Shown: piece after piece, positions 52,122 to 64,000 of the stretch
How positions within the stretch are numbered: the stretch's first letter is position 1
Layout of the letters: each line of letters opens with the position of its first letter
NCBI GenBank assembly: GCA_036785705.1
Contig: JAWUZG010000005.1
Span: 1,550,001 to 1,614,000 of the forward strand
Direction: 5' to 3'
Origin: Acanthornis magna
Lineage: Eukaryota; Chordata; Aves; Passeriformes; Acanthizidae
DNA length: 64,000 nucleotides
Made by a program: the position numbers and the translations under genes
The notes under the pieces: generated by a model
Told to the model about the DNA's origin: nothing
Databases searched by the model: none
Seen by the model: only the letters and a program-made list of their open reading frames with translations

Positions 52122-52801
52122 TTTTCCCAGTGGTGTATGTTGTACACTTGGACCAAAGAAGTGTCAGACCCCTTCAGGGTCTGAAGCTGGAGCTTACACT
52201 TGATTTGTCGTTGGTGTTTACGCAAAACCTCTGCTCTGCCAGCAGGATCCTCTTTTTTTAAGCTTAGTACTTGCTTACTTTCTTTGATAAGCACATCTGT
52301 GTGTTCTGTGACTTTAGCTGTGACAATCAAAATCGGTGTCTTATCTGTTCCATGTCCTCTCAGAGAAAAAGGAGATATCAGCTTCAGTTCGCCAGCTGTG
52401 AAATAGTCATTGTGTGTGTTCCTCCAAGGACTGACCTGGGCGAGATCAGGACTTTTAACTCCATGGTAGCTTGGCAGGACTGTGACTTTTCTGTCTGAAT
52501 GTTGATTGTTCCCAAATGCCACAGAAGCACAGAGACTATTCACTAGTGAAAGGAGGCACCTTAGTGGTCTTCTGTCAAAAACGTTGTCTACCATGGGTTT
52601 GTTTTTATCACTTTCAACAGAAGCACCTTTCTCTTCCATTTCTATTCGTGTTTGTTTTGGAAGTTGATCCTGCAGCTCACCTCTGGATGTGTCAGTTTTT
52701 GGTGATCCAGAGGCTGTGCAGCTTGAGCTTGTCAGCCGAGTTGTGTGACCCAAGGAGTTGGAATAATTGAAAACCTCAGAAAGAGAGTGGCAGTTAAATA
52801 T
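52097..52801 (-). other. Long antisense open reading frame over the TMX4 3' end, function unknown
   Basis: On the minus strand no stop codon occurs between the TAA at 52804-52802 and the stop at 52099-52097, about 235 codons. GC content is moderate, so this is not explained as the CpG-island frames are. The frame would start at an upstream exon or an internal ATG (for example the MEEKGASVESD segment). Its composition is mixed and protein-like, rich in Ser, Lys and Leu, without a signal peptide or membrane helix. A weak acceptor-like CTCTTTCTGAG precedes codons near 52776. I do not recognise a family. It may be a chance frame, an antisense exon, or an old retrocopy. Confidence 0.3.
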
Positions 52802-53205
52802 TTAAAATGTATTGGAACTTTTAAAAGGTTTCAAGGAAATTATTTTGATCAGGGGGAATTTTTGCCAAAGCGTGACTTTTTTTTTTTTTTTTTTTTGTAA
52901 TTTGTTCCCACCAGGAGATTGTAGCAGGAAATATTCACTTTGCAGTCAGTAAGTTGTATATTTCTTGCCAGTACAAGCTTGTCATATGCTGTGCAGTTCT
53001 GCCATTTCCAACTTGGAATGCTTCTGGCAGAACTCAAACTGCTTGAGTAATGTTATCTAAACAGGCACTTGGGGTTTTACCTTTATCACTTTTCTACTAT
53101 TGGAATCATCACGTTAGGAAAGGAGAGGGACACAGGTGGGTAGTGTGGAGAAGCTTTTGGTTTTGCTACTTATATCAGAATAAAAGTGTGTGTTGAACTG
53201 TGTAA
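52122..53205 (+). other. TMX4: Probable TMX4 3' UTR
   Basis: Transcribed sequence is expected after the TMX4 stop. The end is placed by the AATAAA at 53179-53184, which is followed by a GT-rich stretch. Human TMX4 has a long 3' UTR, so later signals (for example ATTAAA-type) could also be used. The UTR holds a run of 20 T at 52877-52896 and is overlapped by a long antisense open frame. Confidence 0.5.
53179..53184 (+). terminator. TMX4: Candidate poly(A) signal of TMX4
   Basis: The first AATAAA I found after the TMX4 stop, about 1.06 kb downstream, with AGTGTGTGTTG just after it as a possible GU-rich element. No transcript evidence is available from sequence alone. Confidence 0.4.
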
Positions 53206-56200
53206 AGTGAAAACGGCTTGTCGGGTAGACAGCATTAGGTGTGGTTAGACTTGGGTCATTAAACATATCAGTATATCACTCCTTTGAGTTAATATGTAAG
53301 TCTTTTTTTGGTAAGGAATACCTTCAGTGAGATTTTCTATGTTCCTGCTTTGTTGATGTATGACCATGAGCATAAGATGTGTCCTAATCTTGATATTATT
53401 TTTAAAAATATATAGATATATATTGCATAAACCTTGCTAACATGCATGAATTTCATCTTGTTTTTCAAGAGTGAAGAGTAGTCAGAGATGAGATCCTCTC
53501 TCATTAAAAGAGACAAGTTGCAAGTGCAAAATGCTGGTTTCCTTTGAGACTGAGATTAATAGGGCCAATTTGCATTGAAAGCTGTTTTGTTGCTGTTTTT
53601 TAATGCTCATGAAGAACATATTTGCTATGAAAGCTCAACTTTCCCATCTATGTCGTGTTACATACTATGTTTTGGAACTATATGGTAGAAACTTTGCATT
53701 TGTCTGTTAGAGCTGCTCAAAGAAAATTATACTGCATATCCTGAATATGAAATTTCTTAAGGAATACTCCCAGTCTGGAGCTTGAGTTCCATATAGTGGG
53801 CATCTATAAATGTGCTCTCACAGAGGTGAAAGCATAGACTTGATAATAGCTATACATTGCACTATTTTGAGAACAGTTTGTGTTGCTTGGGTGTTGTCCC
53901 ATGTAATTGAGCAATTGTAAAGCTGTCAGGCAGCAGAATCAGCAAGTAGGTGAGGTACACAGCAGCTTTTTAAAAGCTAAACTTTTATCTGCAAAATTAA
54001 GAAGACTTTGTGGCCACTGTAGTCTGAAAGGAAGAACTGTACACTTGGAAGACAAAAAGGTGTTCTCACAAGAATTTGGTTTCCCTTCAGTGTCTTTGGA
54101 TTTCACAAGCAAACAAACCCACAAATGGCACTTTGTCCTACAAGGCACGTGATTTGTGAGATGCTGTGGGAGAGATCAGAAGTCTCTTTGTACGGTGTGT
54201 CTGAGGTCTCTGCTTACATTTCCTCTGCTGTTGTGTGTCACAGTTGGGTCTGGATTATTTAAACTGAAGATAGGAAGTGTTTTTCATCATAATAGACTGA
54301 AGTGTAAGAACACTGGTGAGCAGGCAGCAAGTGACAGCAGTTTAGATCTGTCTTGTGAATCTGGAAATGAGCTTGGTCAGGCTTACAAGGGTTCTTGAAC
54401 ATGGGATGCACATTGTTGCTCCTGTGTTTTCATGATTAAATAGGGAATATTAGTGCTGACTGGGTTTGACCGTACTTGACACGTATTGGTGTATCTTACT
54501 ACAAAGATCACTAAATTGTGAGCAAGGCTTTGCATGGGAAAGGTGACACTGTGCAACCATTGATCTCTCCATCTTAATTTTGCATTTGTAGGAAAATTAT
54601 TGTAGTGCAGTACTGGAGATACTCAGTTTTGACTAATTTTTATCTGGAAAACAGCAAGCAGCAAACACTGAAAAGGCTAAATTTGTGTTTAACAGAAAAA
54701 CTATTAGCTGTGCAGTAGAAGTGTCACGTTAATATACCTTTCAGGATCAGGATTTTTTCCACTAAAACACATTTTAATTGAATCATGTGAGTAGTGCTAA
54801 TTAGACTATCACAATAGTACTAAACTTGGTGTGTTTCCAAAAAGTCAGGATCAACCTTTTGTGCAGTCTGGGTGTTCTGTTATCTCTGTTCTGTTAGGAA
54901 TAATCATAAAGAAATGGAACTTGTTCTTGCAACCTCAGTATAGACAAAAGGGCCTTGGAGAAGCTGCTGCTGGCACTGTTCAAAATGTTTGGATGAAGGA
55001 CAGGGCCTTAAGGCTTGTGAACTAGAGCTGCGTGTCAAAATTAATTTAAGATTGTTGAAAAGCAATTTAAATATCAATTGGGCTGCATGCCAATGGAATG
55101 GGAATGCTTAACAGCAAGTCATTAAAAAAATCCAGCAGGTTCCTTATGAAGAGGCTGGAAATCCATCCAGCATTCCAAACCTCCTGTCCTTGGGATCTGT
55201 GTGAAACTTGTATGTGTGTCCTGGAATGCTCTGTATCTACTGGCCCCTTGGAGGTGGCAAGTGTTACGTGGGCTTTCTTCCTGGAAAGGTTACACAGGGT
55301 TGTCTGTTATGTGAAATTGTTGCAAATTTATACTTATGCGTATTTTTACTGAAATGCCACATAAATTTTGTATTTATGACCTGCTTGGAGTCATTTTCAT
55401 TTCCTCAGTGCGGAGTTGGCTTGTCTGCGTCATTAACAAAAGACATATATTTTTTAATAATATTGATCTTCCAATTAATCATAGAGATTGTGACTTGTGA
55501 TGATTCCTTAAACTCTTTACAACAAACCTGGACATCGGTGAATTACTTCCTTTTGGAGGGCTTCTCTGCAGGAACCCAGGGCTCTCAGAGGTGTGAAATG
55601 CAGCTGGGGCTCAGATGCTGCTGCGCAGAACAAGGTAACTGAGCCTTTAAAAGTTTCACCTCTGTGTGAGGTGGTTCTTTCCCCTCCCTGAGAAATCCCC
55701 TGACTCTGCCAAAGCTGTGCTAACTACCTCTGGGATTTGGAGGTCAGCAAGGAGAAGTGTACAGACCTACACTCATCCTTGGGTTGCGGTACACAGCAGT
55801 GCTGCAGGAATAGGCTGTAAGGACCAGAGGGAGAAGTGACTGCCAGGAACCATCCCCACGACCTCCATGGATGGTGTGAACAGCTCCTGGATCTGCTACC
55901 TGGATTCGTTCTCCTCAGGTCAGTTACTGAGCTGCGTTTCCCTGTGAACAGAGCAGCTGCAGGGCCTGAACTATTTGCCACTCATTCGGGTTTTCTTCTT
56001 TTCCATTGTGTTCGTTTCCTGATGCAAAGTGGAAGTTTGATTGGTATCAAATGAAGCCTTGTAAGTTTTTTGTTTGCTGTTTCATCAGCTGCTGCTTGTT
56101 CTCTTTTGTGATGTGAGAATACAAAATATTCTCCATGAAAACAGCATGTGGAATACTACAGGCAAAATCTGATCAGGTTTTGAAAGTTGTTTTGTTTAGG

Positions 56201-59200
56201 CAATTAGACAAATCCAAACTCTAGTTTCGTAGAGGAAATAACTGAAGATACTCTGTGGTGGCTAAACTAAAGTGGTAGAAAAGCTTGGTTTTTCTGTCTG
56301 GAACTGGACCAGTGGTAACTCCCAGCTCTGGGAATGCAGCTGCCCAGTAGTGTGTGCTGTCATTCCCTTCCCTACTGGGGAGAAAGTTGTGTTTCACTCC
56401 AATGAGCACTGCGGTGGTTGCTTATTTTTAACCAAACATCTTCATTCCTCTCCCATTAGAAAAACACTTAAAAAAACTCTGCTTTGCCCTCACTTCATCT
56501 TTCCTGAGGAGAAAGGAAAGCTCCATATTTAAACACACAGGGAACAAATGGGGATTAGGTATCCTAATATTTTCATTTGAATTTCCATTTTATATGGAAA
56601 GGTTGTTTTTTTAATGGCTCATTAGAATTTCTTGGAGCCTGCTGGTACTTCAGACTTTTACATCTGTTAATCCGGATTCCAGTGGAGTGTGGGAGCTGAA
56701 CCTGGGCACCACAGATTGTCCTGGCACAGGCTGTGCCAGTGCCTCTCATGCTTGCAGAGGATGCCGAAAAGACAGTGGCCATTCCAAGTGTCAGCCCCAT
56801 ATCAGGAAATTCAAAGATCACCCTTGATGAGGGCACTTTTTATGTCTTTGTTGCTGTGGCTGGGGGGACAAAAGTAACACTGAGATCTCCATTGTAAATC
56901 TGCCCTGGACTGGTTTCATTGTACTCATAATAATGCAGCTCCTCCCAGGGGAAGTGGTCCTCTGCTCAGTGCTCTCCACTCTCCTGACTTCCCAGCTGAC
57001 TTCCCAAGATGGCCATCCAGCAGCCTGTCCCAGTCACCTTCTCACTGCCTGTGCTGAATGGCCAAGGAACTGTCCTCATGCCTGCAGCATCCACTGGTTT
57101 GGACTCCCACGGTGAAGTTGCCAGATGGCTGCTGGGGGAAAATCCCACGCATACTTTCTGTCGGTGCTGCTCGCTGACTTGGAGGAGACAAAGTGAGTTG
57201 GTCCAGCTTTGATGTGAGATGCTGTCCAAGGATACTCTAGAAAACAGGTGTTTTATGACTTTATATGGAGAAATTGTTCGCGGGGAATTCAGAAGCCGAA
57301 ATAACCATTTTATTTGTGCAAGGTACTTGATAAAACAGCTTTGCACAGCAGTCTTGAGAAATGTGCAATGGCTTGAACATTAAAATATTTGAATCATATG
57401 CTGCAGTTAACTTTTGCAGTTAATCTTTACTGCAGTTAACTGAAGGTGGAAAGTCCCAGCTGGGTCATCCTCTCCCTACAGAGGTTTTTGTGTGTTGACA
57501 GGAGGCTGTTGGTGTTGTCTCTCTGACCCTGCAGCAGGACACAGGTCCAGACTGGAATGCTGTGCACAGTCTCCCTTTCTAGCAAATAACAGACTTAAGG
57601 ACAAGCATGTTGTGGTTTTCCTCTGCAGTCTTCTTGGCTTTTGCCTGTAGTGCTCTCTGAGCCACAAGTGTTATCTGTGTGTTTAATAGCCCTCTGTGGG
57701 GTTTTTCATCTGGAATTCGTGAGTCACCTTTTTGAACTGCAGTGAAATGTTTCCTTTGCAGAGCCTGGTTCAGTTGAGCTCCAGGTATGACACCATTCTC
57801 CATCTGTTCATTCATGCCAAAGGAACAAGGGAGAAGCAGGAGATGTGGGAGGGGATGTTCACACTACCGTGACCCTGCTGGGTTTTTTGACTTTGGCTGT
57901 GGCAGTGAGGTTTGTGTGGCTGCTCAGGAAAACCCTTTGCTGTTCAGTCAGATGCTGTTCCTTTGCTCCAGGGTTAAAGGTCAGACAGCTGATGCCTCAT
58001 TAAGCAGCCAGAAGAAACCTCATCCAGAGAGATTCATTAAAATCAGGAGCCAATTACTTGGGGGGAAGCTCTGTATATTGGTGTCAGATGTGCTGGGGAG
58101 ACCCTGGCATTAAATTCCACATTTTGCTTAGTTTTGCGTCCCTTGTGCTGATATTGGCACCTTCCACCTCACCCCAGCTCAGCAACTGGCCAGCGGTGGG
58201 AAATGCTGGAAATGGAGGCTCCACTTCCAATTGGACCCCTGAGGCCTGAGGAGCTTCCTCAGTATGCTGGCTGGGTTGCTCTGTGATCCCAGAGGGGCTT
58301 AGGGCTGTGACTGGCACATTTGGAGAATCCATAAAGGGTAACTTCACAACAGGGGAGGGCAGAGGAACTTTTAGCCTGAGTGGCAAATAATGACCAGGAA
58401 AGTAAATCACCGATATTGTGTGAATGTGGCAAATAAGCATCTAAGTGAAGAGGCAAAGATCAAGGTGGGAAATTTTGAAGAACTTAATTCTCAAGGGAAT
58501 ATAGACATTATAGAAGGGGGAGAGAGGAACAGTAGTGCAATGCTATTGTTGCCTTCAGAAATGTTTGCTACTTCCCAGCATTAAAACCTCATGAGTTCAT
58601 TAAGGTTGAATTCAGCTGCGCATATTAAAATGTTCAGCTATCAAGCAGCTCTTGCTGTCTCAGGCTCCAGGGTAAATACCTGTTTTTAGCACAGATGATG
58701 CAAACTTTAAATAAATGCAAGTAGACGTGTCCCCAGTTTTTTACTTCGAGCACAGTGAAATGCCAAGGTTAAAGCAGTTTGCATTTGAATTGTTTCTGAC
58801 GCTGATATGTGATAAATGCCTCGTGGTGTAATTGTGTGTAAATTGATCTTAATGTGCAGTCTGCAGCTGGAAAACTGAACTATACACACGTGATATACTT
58901 GTAAGTTTTCCCTGTCAAACAATTACTGTAAACCTGTTGCAAACTCTGCATATTTGTTAAAATTTAAGTTGAGGAGATATCAAGAAATGTTAACCAAGCC
59001 TGTTATGCTTTGAATGAGAGTCGTCTCTTTGAGAAGATGATTTTATTTCCAGCTGGTGAGTGCATCCGACTCCTTAACATTTTAAGACTAACTAGAGCTC
59101 TCTGGGTTGTGGAGATGGAATTACCTGTAAATCAGGAGCTGTTTGCCCAAGGATATCTTGAAGCCTGAGCTGCCTGGCAGCTGGGTCCCTGCAACTGGCC

Positions 59201-59593
59201 TCAGTATCCAGGATTTTAATGGAAGTAACTGCAGTCTCACCTATGTTAGGTGTTGTCCTAATTGCCCAGGCTGGGACCTGCTTTTAGAAATCATCTAAAT
59301 CAAGATTTTTCTTTTTGGGTTTAAACAAACTCTTTCTGGTTTTAGTCTCCTGGGTATTTTGGATGACATAGGGGAATGTACCTTCCTGTTAATGCAGATT
59401 TAACGACATATTTCATTCTTTGCTTACTCATTTTCTTTCTTTTTACCATATTTTATTCTGTTGTGTTCTAGGTTGGCCTTGACCACATGAGCTAAAAGAT
59501 GGTGCTGAAGTCCAGTATGACACAAGAAGTGGGTGTATTTTTTTTATTTTTTTGGGGGCAATGCAGATAAGTTGAATCCTGATGAGGTCCCAT
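53206..59593. other. Intergenic region between TMX4 and HAO1
   Basis: About 6.4 kb. Positions 55560-58400 are somewhat richer in GC. I found no supported exon, RNA gene or recognised mobile element. A cluster of three TGCAGTTAAY words lies at 57402-57440. At about 59430-59472 a long pyrimidine tract followed by TTCTAG resembles a splice acceptor and could belong to an upstream noncoding exon of HAO1, but no partner exon is visible. Confidence 0.7.
57402..57440 (+). repeat. Cluster of three TGCAGTTAAY words
   Basis: TGCAGTTAAC (57402), TGCAGTTAAT (57415) and TGCAGTTAAC (57431) occur within 39 bases, about 2.2 kb upstream of HAO1. Each contains a GTTAAY half-site like that of HNF1. Confidence 0.8.
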
Positions 59594-59606
59594 ATTAATG
59601 ATTTAC
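59594..59606 (+). promoter_or_regulatory. HAO1: HNF1-like site upstream of HAO1
   Basis: ATTAATGATTTAC matches 10 of the 12 fixed positions of the HNF1 palindrome GTTAATNATTAAC, 66 bases before the HAO1 ATG. HAO1 is mainly a liver gene and HNF1 is a liver and kidney activator, so the location is sensible. Binding is inferred. Confidence 0.5.
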
Positions 59607-59621
59607 AGACAAACTCGAGAG

Positions 59622-59628
59622 TTTAAAA
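59622..59628 (+). promoter_or_regulatory. HAO1: TATA-like box of HAO1
   Basis: TTTAAAA lies 44 to 50 bases upstream of the HAO1 ATG. With a start of transcription about 30 bases on, the 5' UTR would be very short, roughly 15-20 bases. There is no CpG island here, which suits a tissue-specific TATA-driven gene. Confidence 0.45.
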
Positions 59629-59671
59629 GAGTGGGAGGTGGGAATAAACTAACCCTGTGAGATCTGCAAAC

Positions 59672-59808
59672 ATGTCTGGCAAGCCAGTGTGCATTGCAGA
59701 TTTTGAGGAGTACGCTAAAACCTTTCTGCCCAAATCCGTGTATGATTATTACCGATCCGGAGCAGATGACCAGGAAACTCTGGCAGATAATGTTGCAGCA
59801 TTTTCCAG
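59672..59808 (+). CDS. HAO1: HAO1 coding exon 1 (gene continues beyond the window)
   Basis: HAO1 is the peroxisomal FMN-dependent 2-hydroxyacid (glycolate) oxidase, which makes glyoxylate and hydrogen peroxide, mainly in liver. This exon encodes residues 1-45 and two bases of Arg46. [20 protein letters not shown] followed by DNVAAFS is nearly identical to the human segment [20 protein letters not shown]. Tyr26, a substrate-contacting residue in the human enzyme, is kept. The first ten residues ([10 protein letters not shown]) differ more from human (MLPRLICIND). The donor GTAGGA begins at 59809; the phase agrees with the human exon end. Coding exon 2, expected to begin with Trp-Lys-Leu, was not found before the window end. 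Confidence 0.95.
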
Positions 59809-62800
59809 GTAGGAGGATGATTGAAGGCTGGGGTGGGAGGCAGGGGGTGTAAGTTCTGCTTTATTGGTAGATGTGATGCAATTCTAGATTTTTCTGTGTG
59901 AACGAAACTCAGTTTTCCTGCAACTTCTTTCTATTTTAGCAAAAAGACTCTCAAAGAACTGATTTTTAGGACAACCCTCTCTCCCCTTTTACTCCTCCAC
60001 CTAATGTTTTCTGTCAAAAAGCAGTCCCTGAAATCCATTAGCACCTTTTTAGCTTTGCCTGCATTTGGCTTCTTTTGTTAACAGAAATTCTCTCTAGACT
60101 CCTTCAGCTCCAGTATTTAATCAGGCAATGAAACTGCAATTTCTATGTTTTGGGTTATGGTGCCAGCAAGGGGTGCTTGTGGTGGGGTTGTACTTTTTAG
60201 GTCCCGAGTCAGTTTTGCCTTTTGCTTATTTCTCCTCAACTGAATTAGTTCAGTGGCATTCCCAGATCAGAGCTGCAGGGCCCTGCAGAAAGGAGTTGCT
60301 TTTCCCAGCTCTGGGGTGAGCTGGGAAAGCCAGGGCTCAATCCCGGGTGGCCCAGCTGTGCTCAGGGGTTTCCAGCAGAAGGTCAGCTCTTCACCAGGAG
60401 ACATTGTAAATGATGGGAACTATCATAAGCCAGTTTTGACTTAGACTGACCCCCCTGAACAGTTGTCAAAACCTGGGCTCGAGTCACCCTTAGCCTCACG
60501 AGGACAAGGTCAGTCGGCACTTGCTGTGGCATTCGGTGGAAGTGTCATAACTCACATCGCATCAGTTGGTTCCCTCCTCCCAAATGTCCCTGAGCAGGGC
60601 AGAGGGAAGGAGGCAGCTGGAGGCTGCTGCCCTCAGCCCAGCTGAGCCCCATCGAGCTGCTCAAACAGCTGCTGACGTCTGCTTCCTTCAGGGGCTGGGT
60701 TGGTGCAGACATTTAACCCCCTGCACTTGTCTTTGCAAAGGCTTTGTCTTTACTTCCTCTGAGTCTAACAAACCAAACCACATCTTTCCCATTTTATCTT
60801 CAGTCTTTTTCCCTCCCTGCTTTGCTTTTCTGCTGCAGAGCAGCAATCTTACTGCTCCAGTCACTTTTCCATAGGCTATGGGCAATTCAGCTGGAAATCT
60901 CATGAAAGTTGAAGAAAACTAATAATTCATTCAGCAGGATCTCAACGGTCAGGTTGCAGAAATGGGCCCAGAACCTTAATTTTAAGGACACATATAGAAA
61001 AGCTTTATAATGTCAAGAGAAGACAACCCACCTCCACTGCTTATTCCAGATGTCCTAGCTCCATGCAGAAGCTGCCATCACAGACATTGGATTTCCATGC
61101 TCAAGCACAAGCCAAAAGATTGCTCTGAAGAGTAAATAGGAGCAGGAGGGGATGGAGTAGCTCTAGTTTTTATTGTATCTTTTTTAATGCTTCCAGATGC
61201 TCTGATGTTACTTTGCCCTCATAAAACCAAAATGAGACATTAAGGAAAGGACACTCCAAGGAAGGACTTGGAGGCAATAAACTGCAGGAGCAGAGAACAT
61301 TTTATTTGTAACTGCAGGAGCTCATCATGATGAGGTTGGATCTAAAGCTGCCAGAGACAGGCTGACAAAGAGCTGGGCATGTCCCTTGCTGTGCTGGCAT
61401 TAGCAGCATTGGGTGTTGGCTGGGAGATAAAGGCAGCTCCGCTCTGAAGCTGTTTCCTGCCACAGGGATGAGTTCCTCTGATAAGAGACCACCTTGCATT
61501 GGGCTGGTTGCCTGTGGGGTTCACGTTTACCTCATCTTTTCTGCATCTTCCATCATATTTTCAATAAAAACCTCCAGTTTTAGGTGTTTAAAACTGTGGC
61601 ATTTGCAGGCAGCCTGGAACTGAAGGAGATGTTCATTAGCAGCGCCTTGAATGGTCTGAGACATTAAAAGAAATCAGTGAAATGTGGAGTGGCTGAAAGT
61701 CCCTCAGTGCTGGGTTCCTGCCCCTCAGCAGCGTGGGGATAAAGGGGCTGGAGGTGTATTTGTTCCCCCTCCTTTTTTATATTTCTCTGAAAGAAAACAA
61801 GATCCCATTTTCTCAGCATGTGAGATGCTGCCATTAACAGTTATTAGACTACGTTTGCAACGGCTTCCTGGGAATACACCTCTAAACAGCAAAAACCTGC
61901 TATAAAGACTTGGTAATATTTTGGTTTATAAGACCAATTTGACACAAGGGGCTTTGAAAAAATCTTTCTTTTTCGCTTGGATGCTGTTGGGAGAAGCATG
62001 GCCCAGCTGCTGCAGGTGGGGAAGTGCTGCTCACTGTGATCCTCACACAGTCCTGGTGTTTCTGCCTGTTCCTGAGTGCAGCTTGTGGGTAAATATAAAG
62101 TCAGATGGACTTTACACCCTCGAGTCACAAAGATCACCAAGTCAGATGATTTTGTGCAAGGTAGGAGTATGTTCAGCTTCATTTCCCATTGATTTCCCCT
62201 GTCAGAAGCTTAGTTGCAGGGTTCGGCCTGATTTTAAAAGTTTGCAGTTCATTAAGTATTTGTATATGTATATGTTCAAGTTTAAATGGAAGAGAAAGCC
62301 CAAAACTGAATCCGAAGCATGAATTGTTAGCCTGTACCTTTGTGGTGCAGGAATATTCAGGTGAGCGAGACTGGTGTGAGGGAGGAAAACCAGTGTTGGG
62401 CTCATTTGTGAATTCTTTGGCGGTTTTTTGCAAACAAATGGTTTTATTTCTGAAGAAATAAAGAGGTGACTATTATTAAGGATTAATAATATTATCAAGG
62501 ACTAACCTTAATGGCTGGTTGTGTTGCTGGATCCTTCAATATCTTTGGAACACCCCATGCAGTTTTTGGAGCAGCACAATTCATGCTCATTGGATTATAA
62601 AATGATTGTCTTGGCCTTTTGACCATCAAGTAGTTTGTGTAATCAGATACCAGAGTTTAAACTGCCTCCACAAGGACAGTGTTTAAGGTGAGTTTAACAC
62701 CAGGTACAGCGACTCTCCCCTGGCTCCCAGTTCTTCTGGGACTGAGGGAAGAACCAGCACTCGGATGTTGACATCAGTGTGCTCCTGCTGAGGCCAGATA

Positions 62801-64000
62801 AGTATTTCTTGTTCCTAGTTCTCAAATGGCCCTGGCATAAGTGAGGCATTAAGGCCAGAAAAGATGATTTGGGATGTCAGAGCATATGTCATTCCCTGTG
62901 GTGTCTGACTGCCTTCACCTCGGGTTTGCTCTGCATCCTGGAACGCCGAGTGTGCTCCCAGCCCCGTCTGGCACTGAGATCCCCTCAAGTTGTCACAGAA
63001 CCAAGGGGCCTGAATGGAGAAGAAATTTTTGTGACAAGGTTGGGACGCCTTTAGCTCAATGGCATTCAGGGAATCAATCAGCCTCCCCTCTCGGCATGTC
63101 AAGGAAGGGGATGTCGCTGTGTGTAGGAACAGGCTCCTGCTAATCTGCCCTGACACACCCCACCACGGAATTCCCAGGGGCCTTGGGAGAAGCTGTCTTC
63201 TTCTGTCGTTTGCAAGGAACAGCAGCTGCTGCTTCAGCAGCGCCAGCATCAATGCAGGCTTTCTGCAAATGTGGTGTTACCTTGTAGCAATTAAAGGCAT
63301 TAAAATAGCCACAGCAGTAGTTTAAATACTGGTTAAAATAGCAAGGCTGAGAGTGACTGGGTCAGAAAAGCCTGGGAAGTTGTAGGGGGAGAAAAGGACA
63401 GGCATGCTTGGAATAATAATTTCGTTAAATTGTTGCGATGTCTTTCACCTCAGATTCCCAGAGCACAGTGAAAAGGGTGCGGACGGCAAGACATCCGGGG
63501 AGGGAAGATCCATTTTCCTGAAGGAAAAGCAGCTCTTGCTTAGCCTGGCACAGCAGCAGCCCCGGCTCCTTCTGATGGGAAGTGGAGCTGTAGGGGAGAG
63601 AAGGGCAGCAAATGGGGTTGGGATTAGGATGGAGACTTTGATTGATCACTGTGTCTTCTCCCAAGTGTGCTGCTTGCTCTGCAGCACGAGGGGATTATTT
63701 GGGACAACTCAGGAGGGGAACAAGAAGAGCTGCTTGGAAATGTGTTGCAGTTTGAAAATTTCAAAGTTTTTCACAGCTGAAAGCAGCCAGTGCTTCCCTC
63801 TTACCCACTGCAAGCTAATTTACAATCGGAAATTTTTTGAGCATGGAGAAAAAAAGGAAAAAAACCCCAAAAGATTAATCCCCCTTCCTTCCCTTTAATC
63901 CTTCTTTCAAAACAGCTTTTAGCTGAAGTTGCCTAAATTGGGAATGCTCGCTGCCTTCCCCACTGTGGCATCTCCCGCTTCCAGCTGGGAAGAAGGATGC
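59809..64000 (+). other. HAO1: HAO1 intron 1 (partial)
   Basis: The remaining 4.2 kb holds no HAO1 exon that I can find on the plus strand. Open frames such as 63404-63898 (164 codons) show no domain. A 16-bp near-repeat of TATTATTAAGGATTAA occurs at 62471-62486 and 62490-62505. No CR1 or other mobile element was recognised. Confidence 0.75.
62471..62505 (+). repeat. Two 16-bp near-identical copies in HAO1 intron 1
   Basis: TATTATTAAGGATTAA (62471-62486) and TATTATCAAGGACTAA (62490-62505) agree at 14 of 16 positions, with three bases between. A small local duplication. Confidence 0.7.

Noticed and set aside
63404..63898. 164-codon plus-strand frame near the right edge, considered as HAO1 exon 2
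   Set aside because: It contains none of the expected HAO1 sequence (WKLYPR, PICVGATAMQ) and no other domain; it lies in intron 1.

Overview
This window is nuclear DNA from a vertebrate, most likely a bird. Three things point to this: a split gene with GT-AG introns and a CpG-island promoter; several chicken-repeat-1 (CR1) LINE fragments, some ending in the typical ATTCTGTG-type 3' tail; and the gene order TMX4 then HAO1 on one strand, which matches the order I recall on human chromosome 20p12. Repeat content is low. I found no prokaryotic, plasmid or phage features and no CRISPR array, and I did not recognise a new multi-gene system. Most open reading frames here are short chance frames.

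Positions 1-34,400 are an AT-rich intergenic region with no exon I can support. In human, PLCB1 is the next gene beyond TMX4 and is transcribed away from it. The left edge is therefore probably the space between the two 5' ends, with PLCB1 outside the window. The stretch holds three CR1 pieces, a few simple repeats, a 23-bp tandem duplication, and a minus-strand TATA box followed by a splice donor (about 24,718-24,555) that could be the promoter and first exon of an unknown transcript.

Positions 34,430-35,200 are the CpG island of TMX4. The whole TMX4 coding sequence can be assembled from eight exons between 34,741 and 52,121. All splice sites are GT-AG, all phases agree, and the product is 324 residues: signal peptide, thioredoxin fold with a CPAC active site, one membrane segment, and an acidic cytosolic tail ending in an RQR-containing motif. 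Intron 1 carries a CR1 element flanked by an unusually long direct duplication. An antisense open frame of about 235 codons overlaps the end of TMX4 and its 3' UTR.

Positions 53,200-59,600 are intergenic. Coding exon 1 of HAO1, the peroxisomal FMN-dependent glycolate oxidase, is at 59,672-59,808, with a TATA-like box and an HNF1-like site just upstream. The rest of the window is HAO1 intron 1, so HAO1 is cut by the window edge. The two genes are neighbours without an evident shared pathway: TMX4 acts in ER thiol redox chemistry and HAO1 in peroxisomal glyoxylate metabolism.
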